Shown here in pieces: positions 8,429-16,867 of a stretch of DNA of 64,000 nt (positions are counted from its first letter, which is position 1; every line of letters begins with the position of its first letter). The DNA comes from Paenochrobactrum gallinarii (lineage in GTDB: Bacteria; Pseudomonadota; Alphaproteobacteria; Rhizobiales; Rhizobiaceae), in contig NZ_JACIIU010000008.1 in assembly GCF_014205685.1 (NCBI RefSeq), positions 1 through 64,000 of the forward strand, read 5' to 3'. A program made the position numbers and the translations under genes. The notes beneath the pieces were generated by a model that saw nothing but the letters and a program-made list of their open reading frames with translations, made no database searches and was not told the origin of the DNA.

Positions 8429-9598
8429 ATGGCCCGCTTAGCACGTCGTATCACCCAGACATCCAAGAAAAATTACGGCATGTACGCTAAAGCCGCAGCT
8501 TTAGCCGCGAAAGGTGCCGATTTAATTCATCTGGAATTAGGTCGCCCCTTTCATGACACGCCTGATCATATCAAACAGGCAACAATTCAGGCTTTGCGTG
8601 ACGGACATGTCCATTATAGCGACCTGCAAGGTATTCCTGAGCTGCGCCAAGCTCTTGCAGAAAAACTACGTCATTATAACAAGATAGATGCCGATCCATC
8701 AGAGATCATTGTCACCAATGGTTTGACGCAGGCTTCCTTTTCTTCCTTTATGACATTGCTTGATGAAGGTGACGAAGCCATTTTGCTGGAACCTTTTTAT
8801 CCGCAGCATCTCGGTAAAATTGAAATGGCCGGTGCGAAACCCGTCTTTGCTGAATTGAATAAAGAACAAGGCTTTCGCATCGAACGCGCGCCGATTGAAG
8901 CGAAAATCACCAAAGCAACCCGCATGATCGTCATCGTCAATCCGGTCAACCCGACAGGACGCGTCTATTCACGCGAAGAGTTGCAGATCATTGCCGATCT
9001 TGCCATTCAATATGATTTAACTGTTGTATCTGATGAAGTTTACGAAGAAATCGTTTTTGACGGTGCTGAACATATCAGCATTGCGGCCTTGCCCGGTATG
9101 CGTGAACGCACAATTTCACTTTTTGCTTTCACGAAAGCTTATGCAATGGATGGATGGCGGTTAGGCTATCTCTTTGCTGACAAATCACTCATTTCGGCAT
9201 TGGTAAAAGTTACCGCTTCGGAAGTCACGCACGTCAATACATTTATTCAACATGGCGCACTCGCCGCCATCACTGGCCCTGCCAATATTTTACAAGACAT
9301 GGTTGATGACGATAAAGAAAAGCGCAACCTTGTGGTACGCCGTCTGAACCAGATGCCCGGCATTACCTGCGAATTGCCGGAAGGCACAATCTATGCTTTT
9401 CCGGATATTTCTGCGACAGGCATGTCAGCGCAAGAAGCCGCCGATAAAATTCTGGAAGAAACCAAAGTGGTGGTTGAGGCCGGCAGTTTCTATGGGCCAC
9501 AAGGTGAAAGCCACTTACGCATCTGCTTTGGCTCTGAAAGCATCGAACGCCTTGACGAAGCGATGGATCGCCTGACGAGTTTCTTCAATGCGCGCTGA
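8429..9598 (+). CDS. Class I/II pyridoxal-phosphate aminotransferase
   Basis: 389 residues. Fold-type I aspartate-aminotransferase superfamily: LELGRPFHDTPDHIKQA at the N terminus, VNPVNPTGRVYSREEL (Asn that contacts PLP), SDEVYEEIVFDG (Asp to the pyridine nitrogen), FTKAYAMDGWRLGYL (Schiff-base lysine in TKAYA) and HLRICFGS (substrate carboxylate Arg). ATG with an AGGA-type site upstream. It is the last gene of the GntR-linked cluster and probably transfers the amino group of a downstream or alternative substrate. Specificity is not readable. Confidence 0.9.
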   Translation: MARLARRITQTSKKNYGMYAKAAALAAKGADLIHLELGRPFHDTPDHIKQATIQALRDGHVHYSDLQGIPELRQALAEKLRHYNKIDADPSEIIVTNGLTQASFSSFMTLLDEGDEAILLEPFYPQHLGKIEMAGAKPVFAELNKEQGFRIERAPIEAKITKATRMIVIVNPVNPTGRVYSREELQIIADLAIQYDLTVVSDEVYEEIVFDGAEHISIAALPGMRERTISLFAFTKAYAMDGWRLGYLFADKSLISALVKVTASEVTHVNTFIQHGALAAITGPANILQDMVDDDKEKRNLVVRRLNQMPGITCELPEGTIYAFPDISATGMSAQEAADKILEETKVVVEAGSFYGPQGESHLRICFGSESIERLDEAMDRLTSFFNAR

Positions 9599-9616
9599 TT
9601 AGCTTATTTACACATA

Positions 9617-9653
9617 GTAAAATATATGGCTCAGCTTGAGCCGTATATTTTAC
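9617..9653. terminator. Long AT-rich terminator hairpin
   Basis: A 17-bp stem GTAAAATATATGGCTCA / TGAGCCGTATATTTTAC with one mismatch or wobble and a GCT loop, 18 bases after the aminotransferase stop. It closes the GntR-linked cluster. Confidence 0.65.
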
Positions 9654-10079
9654 CTCTGTATTTTCTTAATAAGATCACCTATATTAGACGAAGCATCGTT
9701 TAAAGATGTGTTCAAGCGAAACAAAATCGGATAGATTAATGCTGTAAAAACCGTAGATATCATGAGTTAAAATCAACCGCCTATGCGGCCTGATAATTCG
9801 TGATTTTCTTCATGTCTGCGGTTTAATTCTCTGATTTCACGCTTTCTCCATGATCTGCTTTCACCTAAAGCGTATAATCCACGCCCAAACCGTCAGACCC
9901 TCGTCATGATTGCGCTATGAGGATTTTGAAAAATGGAAATTACTGAACACTAGACGTGTTTCTTTCAGGGAGCTCTCCTGAAACATCACAAAATTCAGCA
10001 CCGGTTACACTCTTTCTGCCATGCGGAAGGTTTTTGCCTGAGCTGATTTCATTTTCAAAATTACCTCTTAGGATACCAG
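9654..10079 (+). promoter_or_regulatory. Leader region of the ABC-F gene with a possible leader peptide
   Basis: No gene relic is visible here. Close to the ABC-F gene a six-codon reading frame MEITEH (9933-9953) is preceded by GAGG at 9919-9922. It is followed by a hairpin with arms TTTCAGG (9963-9969) and CCTGAAA (9977-9983). Antibiotic-inducible ABC-F genes in other bacteria are often controlled by leader peptides and attenuation, so this is a candidate attenuator. The rest of the interval (about 9660-9900) shows nothing I can assign. Confidence 0.3.
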
Positions 10080-11693
10080 ATGACACATCATTATCTGACG
10101 CTTGAAGGCGTTTCTTATGTGTTGCCTGATGGCACAACGCTTTTTCATGATCTCAACGAGCAGTTTGACCACCGGCCGACAGGTATGGTCGGGCGCAATG
10201 GTGCCGGAAAAACTGTGCTTGCCCGAATTTTAAGCGGCGCGTTACAGCCAACAACCGGCCATTGTCAGCGTTCTGGTGCGGTACATTATCTGGCGCAGCA
10301 AATCGCTCAGCCAGATAATGCAACACTTGCCGGACTGGCGGGTATGCAATCCACTCTGGATGCGCTCAAACGTATCGAAGCTGGCAGCACAGAAATTGCT
10401 GATTTTGATGCCTTGGGTGATCGCTGGGACATTGAGCAGCAATTGCAAACCGAACTGGAGCGCAACGGTCTTGGCCATCTTGATGCAATGACACCAGCCA
10501 ACCGTTTAAGCGGTGGTGAAGCCATGCGTGTGACATTGATCGGCGCTTTATTGTCCAACACTGATTTTCTCATCCTTGATGAACCCACCAACCACCTTGA
10601 CCGGCCAAATCGCATCGCATTGATTGAGCAGTTAAAACGCTGGCCACGCGGACTTTTGGTTATCAGTCACGACCGGCAATTGCTGGATGCGATGGAACGT
10701 ATAGTTGAACTTTCATCACTGGGCTTGCGCAGCTATGGCGGCAATTATTCTTTCTATGAACAAAGCAAACAACAGGAACGCGAAGGCGCAATCAAACAAC
10801 TGGATCATTTAAAAGCCGAACGTCGTCGTGAAGAACAAAATTTACGTGACCAACGTGAAAAGCTGGAAAAGCGACAAGCGAGCGGCAACCGCACAGCCAA
10901 ACAAGCCAATCAGGCAAAAATTTTGCTTGGCCGTCAAAAAAATCGCAGTGAGGGATCAGCTGGAAAACTCCAACAGCAACAAAGTGCAGCACGTGAATTG
11001 CTGTCACAACGCGTCTTTGAAGCAGAGCAACAATTGGAAGAGAATACCGAAATTGCTTTGCACCAATTGCCCGTCAGTAATATTTCGCACAAGCGCATTG
11101 CCGAATTGGACAATGTGGAACTTCCGTTTGTCAGTGGTGCAACACGCTTTGTCAGTATAAGCTTAACCGGCCAGCAACGTTTAGGACTAGTTGGGCCAAA
11201 TGGCTATGGTAAATCCACTTTGCTTAAAATATTAAGCGGCCAGCTACAGCCTTTAAGCGGAACATGCAAAATGTTTACTGAAGGCGTTTATCTCGATCAG
11301 CAATTATCCAATCTCGATCCCGAGCAAACGGTGCTTGAGCAGATACGTTTGGCAAATCCTGTTATGCCGGAAGGTGATCTGCGTATGCGTTTGGCGCAAT
11401 TAGGACTGGATCTGTCGAAGATCACCGTTGCCAGCGGAACGCTCAGTGGTGGAGAAGGCTTGAAAGCCGCTCTCGCTTGCGTGCTTTATGCTGATCCTCC
11501 GGCTCAATTACTGATGCTGGATGAGCCAAGCAACCATCTTGATTTACCATCGCTCAATGCCTTGGAAGCGATGCTGAGAAGCTATCAAGGCGCTCTTGTT
11601 GTCGTGTCTCATGATGACAGGTTCATGGATAATATCGGCCTGACAAACCGATTAATTGCAACCAATCAAGGCTGGCAATTCGAGCAGGTTTAA
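10080..11693 (+). CDS. ABC-F family ATPase
   Basis: 537 residues, two ABC domains in one chain and no membrane segments. The first domain (about 1-210) has Walker A GRNGAGKTV, signature RLSGGEAMRV and Walker B FLILDEPTNHLD. The second (about 340-537) has GPNGYGKST, LSGGEGLKAA and LLMLDEPSNHLD. Between them lies a highly charged linker (about 225-310, KQQEREGAIKQLDHLKAERR onward) that reaches into the ribosomal E site in this family. Members relieve stalled ribosomes or protect them from antibiotics. Note Val where Walker A usually has Ser/Thr, followed by Leu (GKTVLAR). Monocistronic, between two hairpins. Confidence 0.9.
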   Translation: MTHHYLTLEGVSYVLPDGTTLFHDLNEQFDHRPTGMVGRNGAGKTVLARILSGALQPTTGHCQRSGAVHYLAQQIAQPDNATLAGLAGMQSTLDALKRIEAGSTEIADFDALGDRWDIEQQLQTELERNGLGHLDAMTPANRLSGGEAMRVTLIGALLSNTDFLILDEPTNHLDRPNRIALIEQLKRWPRGLLVISHDRQLLDAMERIVELSSLGLRSYGGNYSFYEQSKQQEREGAIKQLDHLKAERRREEQNLRDQREKLEKRQASGNRTAKQANQAKILLGRQKNRSEGSAGKLQQQQSAARELLSQRVFEAEQQLEENTEIALHQLPVSNISHKRIAELDNVELPFVSGATRFVSISLTGQQRLGLVGPNGYGKSTLLKILSGQLQPLSGTCKMFTEGVYLDQQLSNLDPEQTVLEQIRLANPVMPEGDLRMRLAQLGLDLSKITVASGTLSGGEGLKAALACVLYADPPAQLLMLDEPSNHLDLPSLNALEAMLRSYQGALVVVSHDDRFMDNIGLTNRLIATNQGWQFEQV

Positions 11694-11702
11694 AACGAAA
11701 GC

Positions 11703-11732
11703 TTCAAGGCCGGAGAGAGTTCCGGCCTTGAA
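11703..11732. terminator. Bidirectional terminator
   Basis: Perfect 12-bp stem TTCAAGGCCGGA / TCCGGCCTTGAA with a GAGAGT loop, between the converging ABC-F and multicopper oxidase genes. Confidence 0.8.
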
Positions 11733-11743
11733 ATAATCACACC

Positions 11744-13201
11744 TTAAGCATCAACAATAAATTCGGTCATCATGCCGGTTTCCAGATGTGGCATGTGATG
11801 GCAGTGCAGCATCCAGCTAGCTGCTTCCCCCGCATCCAGCGCAACTGTCACCATCGACATGGGCGGCACATAAACCGTGTCGCGTCGGGCACCATTAAGA
11901 CGGCGCGCATTGATGCCAACTACTTGGAATGTATGTCCATGCAGATGCATCGGATGCCCCATCATCGACATATTGTGGAACATCAACTCAACCCGTTCGC
12001 CATGTTTTGCATGAAGCGGCTTATGCTTGCCCCAAACAGCATTATCGATTGTCCAGACATAAGGATCCATCGAGCCGCCGAGCATAACCATATGCGTTGT
12101 CTGCGCTTGTCTTTGCCCGACACCATTGATGGCTGATAATTGTATCTCCTGTGAAAGATCAATATCGAAGGCAGGTGCATCCTCAGAAGCATCCGTTGCA
12201 ATTTTTGCAATTTCTGCTCCGGCACTGGCCAAAATAATACCGGTTTGCTCACGCGCCCCTTCACGCAGTGCCAAAATCGGCCATGCACCGGTTTCAGCAG
12301 GTAAATCCAATTCAATATCAAGGCGTTGCCCCATGGAAAGGCCAAAGCGTTTACCTGCAACAGGCTGAATGTCATGCCCGTCAGTGGCGACAAGGCGTGC
12401 CGTTACCAAACCTGTATCAATCCAAAATGTCGTGGCTGAAGACGCATTGATAATGCGCAGACGCACGTGCCCGCGTTTTTCAACCTGCACAATTTCAGGG
12501 TCATGCAATGTACGATCATTGGCCAGATAGGCGTCCCAATCATAATCATTGAGATCCATCTCCATATTCATGCCCATCATATGCCCCATATTTCCCATAC
12601 CGGCACTGCCATGGTTCATACCTTGCATCGACGCCATAGAGCCATGACCACCGCCCCCGCCATGGCCAGTATGAATTTCCGCCATCACTTCCTGCGGCGT
12701 TTTGAAGGACAAATCATGCAGGAACATCACAACCTCCTGCCGGTCTGCTGTCACATCTTCTTTGCGGCGAACAATCAGCGGAGCAGCTAAGAGCTGCATT
12801 TCCTGCATCGGCACATGGCTGTGCATCCAGTGCGTGCCAGGTTGCGGGGCAAAATCATAGCTACGCATTTCCCCTGGTTTAAGCATCGGCATTGGCATGT
12901 CCGGCACACCATCCTGCTCATTAGGCGGAATTTGACCATGCCAGTGAATAAGCGTTTCCACATCAAGATGATTGGTCAAATCGACACGGAAATGTTGCTC
13001 CGGTTCAAGAATAAGCCCTTGGCCGGATGGCCCTTGCAGCCCATAAACGGTGGCAGCACGACCATTAATATCAAGTGTGCGGCTGCTGGCAGAAAGTTTC
13101 AAAACATTATTATTTTGCGCAAAAGCACTGAAAGGCAATTGTGTGGCTGCAAGCATAGCAGCGCCACCGGCTAAAAAGCCGCGTCGGGATAGGTTTTTCA
13201 T
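11744..13201 (-). CDS. Multicopper oxidase, copper-resistance (CueO/CopA-like), Tat-exported
   Basis: About 485 residues from the ATG at 13201, chosen because GAGGGTG lies just upstream and the product then begins MKNLSRRGFLAGG, a twin-arginine signal. Copper ligands are visible as HWHG and HSH in the first cupredoxin domain and as HPMHLHGHTF and MLHCHHMPHLETGMM in the last. A Met/His-rich insertion (about residues 180-215, repeated HG, GM and NM units) is typical of periplasmic Cu(I) oxidases that bind excess copper. It probably oxidises Cu(I) to Cu(II) in the periplasm. It follows the small secreted protein gene by about 75 bases on the same strand. Confidence 0.92.
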   Translation of the reverse strand: MKNLSRRGFLAGGAAMLAATQLPFSAFAQNNNVLKLSASSRTLDINGRAATVYGLQGPSGQGLILEPEQHFRVDLTNHLDVETLIHWHGQIPPNEQDGVPDMPMPMLKPGEMRSYDFAPQPGTHWMHSHVPMQEMQLLAAPLIVRRKEDVTADRQEVVMFLHDLSFKTPQEVMAEIHTGHGGGGGHGSMASMQGMNHGSAGMGNMGHMMGMNMEMDLNDYDWDAYLANDRTLHDPEIVQVEKRGHVRLRIINASSATTFWIDTGLVTARLVATDGHDIQPVAGKRFGLSMGQRLDIELDLPAETGAWPILALREGAREQTGIILASAGAEIAKIATDASEDAPAFDIDLSQEIQLSAINGVGQRQAQTTHMVMLGGSMDPYVWTIDNAVWGKHKPLHAKHGERVELMFHNMSMMGHPMHLHGHTFQVVGINARRLNGARRDTVYVPPMSMVTVALDAGEAASWMLHCHHMPHLETGMMTEFIVDA

Positions 13202-13276
13202 AAAATTCACCCTCGGAGCCTCACGCTCCGTTATCATAATCTCATTGATAGATAACCGGTAAATACCGGTCGTTTT

Positions 13277-13657
13277 TCAAAGGGAAAATGATATGGGCGG
13301 GCGCTCGTGCAGCGGTGGCTGACTGGCAATAAGTGCCGCTTCCAAACGCGGCAAATATTGTTTTTCTACGTGGAAAACAGGTAATTCCGCATGCAAATTT
13401 ACCAAAAAGCCACCTGTTCCGAAACAAATCAGATCGCAAACAGAGCTATCATTCTTGCAAATATTGTCTTCAACGCAATAAGTCATTGATGAAGACATAT
13501 GTTCCGTTTTAGCCATTTGGGCAGAATGGTCACTCTCACTCATAGTCACCATTCGGCTTTCATGCGCCTGTGTCATCACCGACATGGCGCTCAATGAAAG
13601 TACCGAAAAGAGGATCAGTAAAAAACGAAACATGGTGAAGAGATAGGGCTTCACCAT
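13277..13657 (-). CDS. Small secreted Met/His/Cys-containing protein, copper-linked hypothetical
   Basis: 126 residues if it starts at 13657, 118 if at 13633; neither start has a convincing Shine-Dalgarno sequence. The product has a signal peptide (FRFLLILFSVLSLSAM...AHES) and a short mature domain with several Met/His (AHES, DHSAQM, TEHM) and four Cys (YC, IC, VCDLIC). I do not recognise a family. It sits directly upstream of the multicopper oxidase on the same strand, so a role in periplasmic copper handling is inferred. The start region lies inside an inverted repeat (13631-13660). Confidence 0.6.
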   Translation of the reverse strand: MVKPYLFTMFRFLLILFSVLSLSAMSVMTQAHESRMVTMSESDHSAQMAKTEHMSSSMTYCVEDNICKNDSSVCDLICFGTGGFLVNLHAELPVFHVEKQYLPRLEAALIASQPPLHERPPISFSL

Positions 13658-13660
13658 GTT
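13631..13660. repeat. Inverted repeat over the start of the small secreted protein gene
   Basis: AACATGGTGAAG and CTTCACCATGTT face each other across about 6-7 bases and include both candidate start codons. It could be an operator, an mRNA hairpin that hides the start, or chance. Confidence 0.5.
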
Positions 13661-13694
13661 TTTGTCTATCTTTGAAAAATTAAATTATTGTCAT

Positions 13695-14047
13695 TCAGGC
13701 AAAGCGTTTTGCACCTGCCACGCATAAAACCACGCTGACAGCAGAGCCAACCATCGTCCATGCAATCGGCTCATGGAGAAAAATACCTGCCTGAAGAAAG
13801 CCGAAAAATGGTTGCAAAAGCTGCAATTGTCCGACACGGGCAATGCCACCAAGCACAAGGCCGCGATACCAGAAAATAAACCTTACCATCATTACCGGCA
13901 GCGCTGCCATATAGTGCAAAACCTGCAACCGTTGCAGCACCAATGATGGAGTATACCCAGAGGGCTGGCTCAGGGCGTTCGCCGCCACGCAAAATAGCCG
14001 CTTTGGCTAACACCCATGAGATAACAAAGGTGAGATACGGGGAATTC
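13695..14047 (-). pseudogene. Decayed EamA/DMT-family transporter, C-terminal part
   Basis: The C-terminal third reads clearly as an EamA transporter (WYRGLVLGGIARVGQLQLLQ, then QPFFGFLQAG and PIAWTMVGSAVSV) and ends at 13695. Just upstream the similarity moves to another frame (AATVAGFALYGSA), so a frameshift lies near 13900. The N-terminal half is missing and the remnant abuts transposase debris at about 14060. It is non-functional as it stands. Confidence 0.65.
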
Positions 14048-14078
14048 TTAACGCACGCCTGATCGATAAAGTGAAACT

Positions 14079-14270
14079 TCACCGACTTGCCTCCCTGACG
14101 AAAAAAAGCTGTCGCCTTGTTCCAAATATCTCACTCTTGGCGCAAAATCTCATTTCACGGCGAAGTCGCTTAAGCTCTGCCGCCATATCTTCTTGGGACT
14201 CGCGGTGGCCAGGAACATTCATACCCGCGTCACGGTTGCGGGAAAGCCAGTGCCTTAGTGTCGAAAGACC
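14079..14270 (-). mobile_element. IS3-family OrfA remnant
   Basis: The translation GLSTLRHWLSRNRDAG ... MAAELKRLRREM ... LFFVREASR matches the helix-turn-helix/leucine-zipper OrfA protein of IS3-family elements. The N terminus is missing and the region between RREM and LFFVREASR is altered. No OrfB is present. At about 14270 it joins an IS6-family remnant of opposite orientation. Confidence 0.65.
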
Positions 14271-14766
14271 TATGCTAATAAAATCCGTCGCAGCACACCG
14301 CGCCTTGGTGATCAGTGGCACTTGGATGAGGTTGTTATCACCATCAAGGTCGAGCGACATATTCTGTTGCGCCGTTGATCAAGATGGCTTTGTGCTCGAA
14401 GTCCTTGTGCAAAAACGTTGTGATATCAAGGCCGCCAAGTGTTACATTCGCAAATTATTGTCAAGCGAGGGCGCATCACCGCGAGTGATGGTGACCGATA
14501 AGCTTGGTTCATATGGTGCTGCTAATCGGGAGATTGGCCTGACAGCACGTAATCACCGTCAGCATGAGGGCTTGAACAATCGGGCCGAGAACTCCCATCA
14601 GCCGATATGCAGGCGAAAGCGGGTCATGAACCGGTTCAAATCAGTACAACATTTACATCGTTTCTGCTCGATCCATGACCCGATCAACAATCTTCACTAC
14701 TTCCCACGCAACCATCTCACCTCACCTGATCACTGCGATCTGCGTAAAGACACCATCAATATGTGA
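14271..14766 (+). mobile_element. IS6-family transposase remnant
   Basis: From YANKIRR and GDQWHLDEVVITI (first catalytic Asp) the similarity shifts frame near 14355. It then continues as AVDQDGFVLEVLVQ, RVMVTDKLGSYGAA (second Asp) and GLNNRAENSHQP (catalytic Glu) to a C terminus at 14766. The N-terminal third is missing and the frameshift kills the gene. IS6 elements are known to cause adjacent deletions, which fits the broken transporter genes on both sides. Confidence 0.75.
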
Positions 14767-14838
14767 CGTGAAATCACATGCCTGAAATCTGCATAACAAA
14801 AACACAAATTCCAAACTGTATATGTGTGCAAGTTAAGG

Positions 14839-15042
14839 TTACGGTGCCCTGCTCGGCATGGCTGTCGCGAATGAATTTTTCGCTCTGCGCCGGATGAAAA
14901 CGTCATCTTTCGGCATTTTATTGAGCCTTGAGCCAGCGCTTGGTGCTAGTATCGGCTTTATTATTTAGGCCAAACACTCACAGTAGTTCAATTAACTGGC
15001 ATTGCACTGGTTATCATTGCCAGTATCATCAGTACCCGATAG
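14839..15042 (+). pseudogene. RhtA-like amino acid exporter, C-terminal relic
   Basis: Reading in frame gives YGALLGMAVANEFFAL, then SSFGILLSLEPALGASIGF, followed by stop codons. After a frame change come LTVVQLTGIALVII and ASIISTR. This matches the last three membrane segments of RhtA-type homoserine/threonine exporters. The remainder of the gene is absent, replaced by the IS6 remnant upstream. Confidence 0.6.
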
Positions 15043-15081
15043 GCTGCATAAAGATGCAAGCAAACAGTAAGAGCAGATTGA

Positions 15082-15540
15082 ATGACACGGCCAATAAAAC
15101 CTGCCCCCGAAATGGATTTAGGCGAACTGCCTGAAATTCTTGGTTATTTACTGCGTATTGCTGCCCGCGCATCTGACCGGCAGGTTTTGCCTGTTTTGGC
15201 AGCCAATGGCTTTACCCGTGCCGAAATCACCACATTGATGATTATAGCCTATAACCCAAACCGCTCTTTGCAGGAGATAACCACAGCTGTTGGCGTGGAA
15301 ATGCCCGCAACACAACGATTGGTCAATGCCTTACGACAAAAAGGCTACGTCACCCAAAGTCGTCCGGATTATGATAAGCGCATCACACAATATCAAATCA
15401 CACCAAGCGGCCTTGAACAAGCCGAGCGGATGAAAGATCTCTCCAATGAAAAAGACCGTAAACTTATGAATGGTCTGTCTGAGACAGAGAAAAAAGAGCT
15501 TTTCCGTCTGCTGCGTCACGTCGGAAGTTACACTGAGTAA
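15082..15540 (+). CDS. MarR family transcriptional regulator
   Basis: 152 residues with the MarR winged-helix core: FTRAEITTLMIIAYNPNRSLQEITTAVGVEMPATQRLVNALRQKGYV, then the wing QSRPDYDKRITQYQITPSGLEQ. MarR proteins are usually repressors released by small aromatic or acidic ligands. A 27-bp near-ideal palindrome lies just downstream, in front of the amidohydrolase gene. It most likely represses the amidohydrolase-transporter-kynureninase genes; the ligand could be kynurenine or anthranilate (inference). Confidence 0.9.
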   Translation: MTRPIKPAPEMDLGELPEILGYLLRIAARASDRQVLPVLAANGFTRAEITTLMIIAYNPNRSLQEITTAVGVEMPATQRLVNALRQKGYVTQSRPDYDKRITQYQITPSGLEQAERMKDLSNEKDRKLMNGLSETEKKELFRLLRHVGSYTE

Positions 15541-15562
15541 AAATGAAATCCCGCTCTTGTAG

Positions 15563-15589
15563 AAATTACTTAACCGCGTTAAGTAATTT
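15563..15589. promoter_or_regulatory. 27-bp palindrome, probable MarR operator
   Basis: AAATTACTTAAC-CGC-GTTAAGTAATTT, perfect 12-bp arms, 23 bases after the marR stop and 16 bases before the amidohydrolase ATG. It overlaps the space where promoter and ribosome binding site must lie. Arm length and AT-rich composition fit MarR sites. Confidence 0.7.
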
Positions 15590-15604
15590 TGAGAGAGGTA
15601 TTTT

Positions 15605-16813
15605 ATGCAGAGTTCAGATCATCTCGCGCCATTTAAGCGCCTTAACATCCGCAATCAATCGCTGGAAGCGATCCGCCATTATCTGCACCAATATCCCGAA
15701 CTTGCCTATAAAGAAACAGAAACTGCGGCTTTTGTCATAGATGCCTTAAAGGCACTCGATATTCCGTTTGAAAGCGGCATCGGCAACACCGGCATTGTGG
15801 CCACGCTGCGCGGTACTGCAACAAAATCCGGTGAAGACAGCGCCATTGTTGGCTTCCGCACCGAGCTTGATGCACTTCCCATTACCGAGCCAAATGATTT
15901 TGCCCATCGCTCGCGCAATCAGGGCGTCAAACATGCTTGCGGCCATGATGGCCACATGACTATTCTGCTCGGCCTTGCAGCTTATTTGAGCGAGAATCGC
16001 GATTTCGACGGCACTGTCCGTTTTATTTTCCAGCCCGCAGAAGAAGGTGGCGCTGGTGCCAAACGCATGATTGAAGACCGGATGCTTACCCGTTTTCCGA
16101 TGCAACGGGTTTTCTCTTTGCATAACTGGCCGGAACTACCGGCAGGCACAGTGGGCGTTTTAAACGGCCCTATTATGGCTGGTGGCTACACGGTGGAAGT
16201 CTCTGTCACCGGCACCGGCGGGCATGGCGCAACCCCTTATGCCTGCACTGACCAGCTCAACATTGCCGTGCAAATTCTCAATCAGATGCAATCATTCATG
16301 GCGCGCCGCTTGCCGCCATTTAATCCCGCAGTGCTTTCGATCACCCGCATTACCGGCGGCGAAGCCAATAATGTTATTCCTGATGAAGTGCGCTTTGACG
16401 GCACTATTCGTCTTTTTGATGCGGTTGCCGCAAAAATCATCGAAACGGAAATGCCTGCACTGATTAAAGGCATCGCGCAAAGCTGGGGTGCTGACGCCAA
16501 GGTCAATATTCAGGAATATTACCCACCCACCATCAGCGATATGGCGTCGGCCGAATTGGTTGTCAAAGCTGCAAATGACTTGGGGCTAGCAGTAGCAAGC
16601 GCTGAAAATGGCCTGCGTCCTGCCATGACCAGTGAGGATTTTTCCTTCATGTTGCAGGAAGTGCCAGGGTGTTATTTCTGGCTCGGTCAAGGTGGGGATT
16701 ACGGCCTTCATCATCCGTATTATGATTTCAACAATCAGATTTTACCAGCCGGTGTGGCGCTTTATGCGCAAATCGCCCGGCTCGCATTACAGATGACAAA
16801 AGAAAACAGCTGA
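15605..16813 (+). CDS. M20-family amidohydrolase (hippurate hydrolase/N-acyl amino acid deacylase-like)
   Basis: 402 residues. M20D metallo-amidohydrolase: HACGHDGHMTILLG supplies Cys/His/Asp metal ligands and PAEEGGAGAKRMIED the catalytic Glu and metal ligand. GTGGHGATPYACTDQL is the dimerisation-domain His and TSEDFSFML the last part of the site. Relatives hydrolyse N-acyl or N-benzoyl amino acids. GAGAGG precedes the ATG. Its pairing with a kynureninase suggests that it may free kynurenine or a related aromatic amino acid from an N-acyl form; no other formamidase gene is seen nearby. That role is inference. Confidence 0.88.
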   Translation: MQSSDHLAPFKRLNIRNQSLEAIRHYLHQYPELAYKETETAAFVIDALKALDIPFESGIGNTGIVATLRGTATKSGEDSAIVGFRTELDALPITEPNDFAHRSRNQGVKHACGHDGHMTILLGLAAYLSENRDFDGTVRFIFQPAEEGGAGAKRMIEDRMLTRFPMQRVFSLHNWPELPAGTVGVLNGPIMAGGYTVEVSVTGTGGHGATPYACTDQLNIAVQILNQMQSFMARRLPPFNPAVLSITRITGGEANNVIPDEVRFDGTIRLFDAVAAKIIETEMPALIKGIAQSWGADAKVNIQEYYPPTISDMASAELVVKAANDLGLAVASAENGLRPAMTSEDFSFMLQEVPGCYFWLGQGGDYGLHHPYYDFNNQILPAGVALYAQIARLALQMTKENS

Positions 16814-16867
16814 AAGCCGCGAAGAACGGATGAGGCTTAAAATCCTGCTACAAGGGGGACTTGAATT

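Noticed and set aside
9654..9930. Possible tRNA or small RNA gene in the gap before the ABC-F gene
   Set aside because: No cloverleaf, CCA-type end or convincing terminator was found by eye.
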